Program-made: the position numbers and the translations under genes | Notes under the pieces: generated by a model | Told to the model about the DNA's origin: nothing | The model's input: the letters and a program-made list of their open reading frames with translations, nothing else | The model's database searches: none | Part shown: in pieces, positions 31,403 to 33,371 of the stretch | Numbering within the stretch: position 1 is the first letter of the stretch | How the letters are laid out: every line of letters starts with the position of its first letter | DNA from: an uncultured Eubacteriales bacterium | GTDB taxonomy: Bacteria; Bacillota; Clostridia; Oscillospirales; Butyricicoccaceae | Length of the DNA: 33,371 nucleotides | Assembly: GCA_905199135.1 (NCBI GenBank) | Contig: CAJKFC010000008.1 | Span: 1-33,371, forward strand | Direction of reading: 5' to 3'

Positions 31403-32230
31403 TTAGCATCCGAACCTGCTCTTCTTGTTTTCCGTCACCTTAATCATATCTGACTGCTTGGGCGGGAAAAACTCGTCTACGGGGAATTTGAACTTTTCAA
31501 AGATATCGCAAGGATCATCGGAATTGCCCGAGCACTCTTTCTGCGGGAAGCAGATATCATATGCGGGAATGAGAAGCTGAGTATCTCTTTCAAGTCTGAT
31601 AATGCTGAACTGACCGAGGGACACATAGAGAACTTTGTTCTCGCAGGACGACAGTATCTCGTCATCGAATATTTCTGCAACACAGTCGGGCAAATCGCAA
31701 AGAGTATTGTCTTCGCAGCAATTGCATGCGTCGACTATCTTAGCGCTCAAACATACGGGATCTACCGCTTCGATTACCGCGGTAGGCACATTGTTTTTAC
31801 CAATTGTGGAGCCGTTCTGACCGAAACTGTACTGGGAATTGAAGATGCGTGCGCTGCCCTCGCTGCCAAACAGGACTGTCTTTTTATCATATACGGCTAT
31901 ACCTGTTATCTCTTTCGATCTGCCGATGCCGCAAGAGGCCTCGGCCGTTATCTTATAGAAATATCTGACATCAACCGTATAAAAGCCTTTATTGAAAGAG
32001 ATAGGCTCTACATCGATATTGGCCCACAGTATCTCGGCGCTTTTTGCCTTGACCCCAATAGCGTTGTCGAGGATGCACTGAGACGACGCGGTTAAGTACA
32101 CCCTCAGATCCTGAAGACACTCTTTGTCTTTGCAGCTGTCGCAGACCTTCTTTGTACTGACGCATACAACCTCTCGAGGCATACCGCAATTTCCGCCGAT
32201 TGGACCCGGCGTAACTCTGTTATTTGACAT
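31403..32230 (-). CDS. Cys-rich conserved hypothetical protein
   Basis: The 275-residue protein begins with VTPGPIGGNCGMPREVVCVS, followed by a CxxC-like cluster (Cys 30, 33, 38). It contains 18 cysteines, with a second cluster of six in VCLSAKIVDACNCCEDN and the DLPDC region. The middle (about 55-200) is beta-rich and has no membrane segment or signal peptide. I recall the N-terminal block as a conserved protein of Clostridia of unknown function; I cannot assign a role. High cysteine content together with the sporulation-like promoter and the nearby cwlD would suit a coat or exosporium protein, but that is speculation. GGGAGGTAAC lies before the ATG. Confidence 0.75.
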   Translation of the reverse strand: MSNNRVTPGPIGGNCGMPREVVCVSTKKVCDSCKDKECLQDLRVYLTASSQCILDNAIGVKAKSAEILWANIDVEPISFNKGFYTVDVRYFYKITAEASCGIGRSKEITGIAVYDKKTVLFGSEGSARIFNSQYSFGQNGSTIGKNNVPTAVIEAVDPVCLSAKIVDACNCCEDNTLCDLPDCVAEIFDDEILSSCENKVLYVSLGQFSIIRLERDTQLLIPAYDICFPQKECSGNSDDPCDIFEKFKFPVDEFFPPKQSDMIKVTENKKSRFGC

Positions 32231-32249
32231 AATGTTACCTCCCGAAAGA

Positions 32250-32290
32250 TATTGAAGTTTCCTTCAATACCATTCTATGCCGCATGGCAT
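32250..32290. other. Two small inverted repeats in the intergenic leader
   Basis: TATTGAAG (32250-32257) with CTTCAATA (32262-32269) around TTTC, and TATGCC with GGCATA around GCAT (about 32276-32291), lie between the aldolase stop and the Cys-rich gene. Neither has a T tract, so they look more like mRNA leader structure or operators than terminators. Confidence 0.4.
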
Positions 32291-32298
32291 AAGAGGTG
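32272..32298 (-). promoter_or_regulatory. Candidate late-sporulation (sigma-K-like) promoter
   Basis: On the minus strand CACC (32298-32295) and CATAGAAT (32279-32272) are spaced by 15 bases, matching the shape mACm and CATAnnnT of sigma-K promoters. A weak sigma-A reading (TTCACC, then TAGAAT) overlaps it. Confidence 0.3.
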
Positions 32299-32304
32299 AA
32301 TATT

Positions 32305-33342
32305 TTAGTTGTGTTTGATGAAAATCTCGGTCAGATTTCTTATAACAGTGTCAATATCGTCTCTTGTGACATCGTTGGATGTGAGGAATCTGAATGTACC
32401 GTCCTTGCAACCGGGATTGATTTTGATGTTTCTCTCCAGCATGAGGGCGGGAAGAGACTCAATAAGCTTGGAGCTCTTTTTGAGTTTAAAGAAAATCATG
32501 TAGATCTCTACCTTTGAGGGATCGATCTCTATACAGTCGAGCTCCGACAGCTTCTGGGCAAAGTATTTTGCGTTGGCGTTGTCCTCTCCGACTCTTTTGG
32601 TCATCTTTTCGAGGGCGATAATTCCTGCCGCCGCAACTATTCCCACCTGTCTTGTACTGCCGCCTATCATCTTTCTGTATTTGCGGACCTTTTTAATAAA
32701 GCTTCTTTCTCCCGCTACTATTGACCCCATAGGGGCACAAAGGCCTTTAGACAGACAGCACATAATGCTGTCGCAGTACTTGGTTATCTCTTTGACATCA
32801 CAGCCGAGAGCCGCAGCTGCATTGAACACTCTTGCGCCGTCGACATGCAAATGTATCTTATTTTTGCCGGCCAAGGTATAGATATTCTTCATAATCTCCA
32901 ACGGCACCACTCGTCCGTTGCCAACGGCGTTTTCAAGACATATCATTGTGGTCTTCGGATAGTGAATGTTTTCCGTCCTTATGGCTTTTTCAATTGCGTC
33001 GGGCTCCGGAAGTCCGGATTGGAAATCAAGCGCCCTTACATTTGCTCCCGAAAGAACCGCTATTCCTCCGACTTCACTTTCAAAGATATGATACGGGGCT
33101 CCCGTAATGATCTCGTCTCCCCTGTCTGTCGCCGCCATAACAGCAAGCTGGTTGCCCATGGTTCCCGACATGACAAATACAGCCGACTGTTTGCCGAGCA
33201 TTTTGGCAGCTAATTTTTCAAGCTCATTTACCGTGGGATCTTCGCAGTATACATCATCTCCGACTACGGCGCAGGCCATGGCTTTTCTCATTTCCTCGGT
33301 AGGCTGGGTTACTGTATCGCTTCTGATGTCTATGTAATTCAT
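32305..33342 (-). CDS. Threonine aldolase-family PLP enzyme
   Basis: From the ATG at 33342 (GGACGGA upstream) the protein is 345 residues, usual for low-specificity L-threonine/L-allo-threonine aldolase. It begins MNYIDIRSDTVTQPTEEMRKAM, a family hallmark, with AVFVMSGTMGNQLA (PLP phosphate region), HVDGARVFNAA (the PLP-binding Asp) and the internal Lys in CCLSKGLCAPMGS. Such enzymes split threonine or allo-threonine to glycine and acetaldehyde; the exact substrate is uncertain. An in-frame ATG eight codons upstream lies before the ribosome site and was not chosen. The stop codon is followed by only 74 bases before the Cys-rich gene. Confidence 0.92.
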   Translation of the reverse strand: MNYIDIRSDTVTQPTEEMRKAMACAVVGDDVYCEDPTVNELEKLAAKMLGKQSAVFVMSGTMGNQLAVMAATDRGDEIITGAPYHIFESEVGGIAVLSGANVRALDFQSGLPEPDAIEKAIRTENIHYPKTTMICLENAVGNGRVVPLEIMKNIYTLAGKNKIHLHVDGARVFNAAAALGCDVKEITKYCDSIMCCLSKGLCAPMGSIVAGERSFIKKVRKYRKMIGGSTRQVGIVAAAGIIALEKMTKRVGEDNANAKYFAQKLSELDCIEIDPSKVEIYMIFFKLKKSSKLIESLPALMLERNIKINPGCKDGTFRFLTSNDVTRDDIDTVIRNLTEIFIKHN

Positions 33343-33371
33343 ATATTCCGTCCTTTCTGTACGCATTATAG

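Overview
The window looks like chromosomal core DNA of a low-to-moderate-GC Firmicute, most likely an anaerobic gut-type member of the Clostridia (Oscillospirales-like). The signs are ThyX instead of ThyA, RNase M5, a CwlD-type amidase (a spore-cortex enzyme), a U32 peptidase, CPBP proteases, a ComEC–HolA pair, and frequent TTG/GTG starts behind good Shine-Dalgarno sites. CwlD suggests a spore-forming lineage. No rRNA, tRNA, CRISPR array, insertion sequence or prophage was found.

Layout. (1) 1-4457, redox and regulation: a lipoprotein flavodoxin cut by the window edge lies directly behind a MerR regulator, and a LysR regulator diverges from an FAD/Rieske oxidoreductase that overlaps a tocopherol-cyclase-like protein. 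(2) 4500-7592: a lipid-kinase gene with its own promoter, then groES-groEL and a strong terminator. (3) 7593-9330: a stretch of C/G-rich hairpins, endonuclease III on the minus strand, and a divergent CPBP protease. (4) 9336-25170: one promoter followed by 15 tightly packed plus-strand genes (tagA-like glycosyltransferase, thyX, tmk, DUF2156, GNAT, CPBP, mltG, U32, alaS, HIT, comEC, holA, rnmV, ugtP-like glycosyltransferase, phosphotransferase) and a terminator. This is probably one long housekeeping operon, perhaps with internal promoters. It joins envelope building, dTTP synthesis, translation and DNA replication. (5) 25173-33342, all minus strand: an unrecognised gene behind a Xer-type recombinase, a MacA/MacB-like adaptor and permease lacking an ATPase, radA, cwlD, a Cys-rich protein of unknown function, and a threonine-aldolase-family enzyme.

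The most interesting signals are mostly at the RNA and regulatory level. A near-complete 72-bp palindrome between radA and the efflux adaptor could hide the adaptor's ribosome site. A hairpin just before comEC could bring a distant Shine-Dalgarno close to its GTG. A 32-bp palindrome sits in the leader of the Xer gene. A terminator arm overlaps the merR start site. One gene appears to have an ATA where ATG is expected. ComEC also carries a C-terminal domain whose metallo-beta-lactamase metal ligands are all replaced. No clearly new defence or mobile system was seen.
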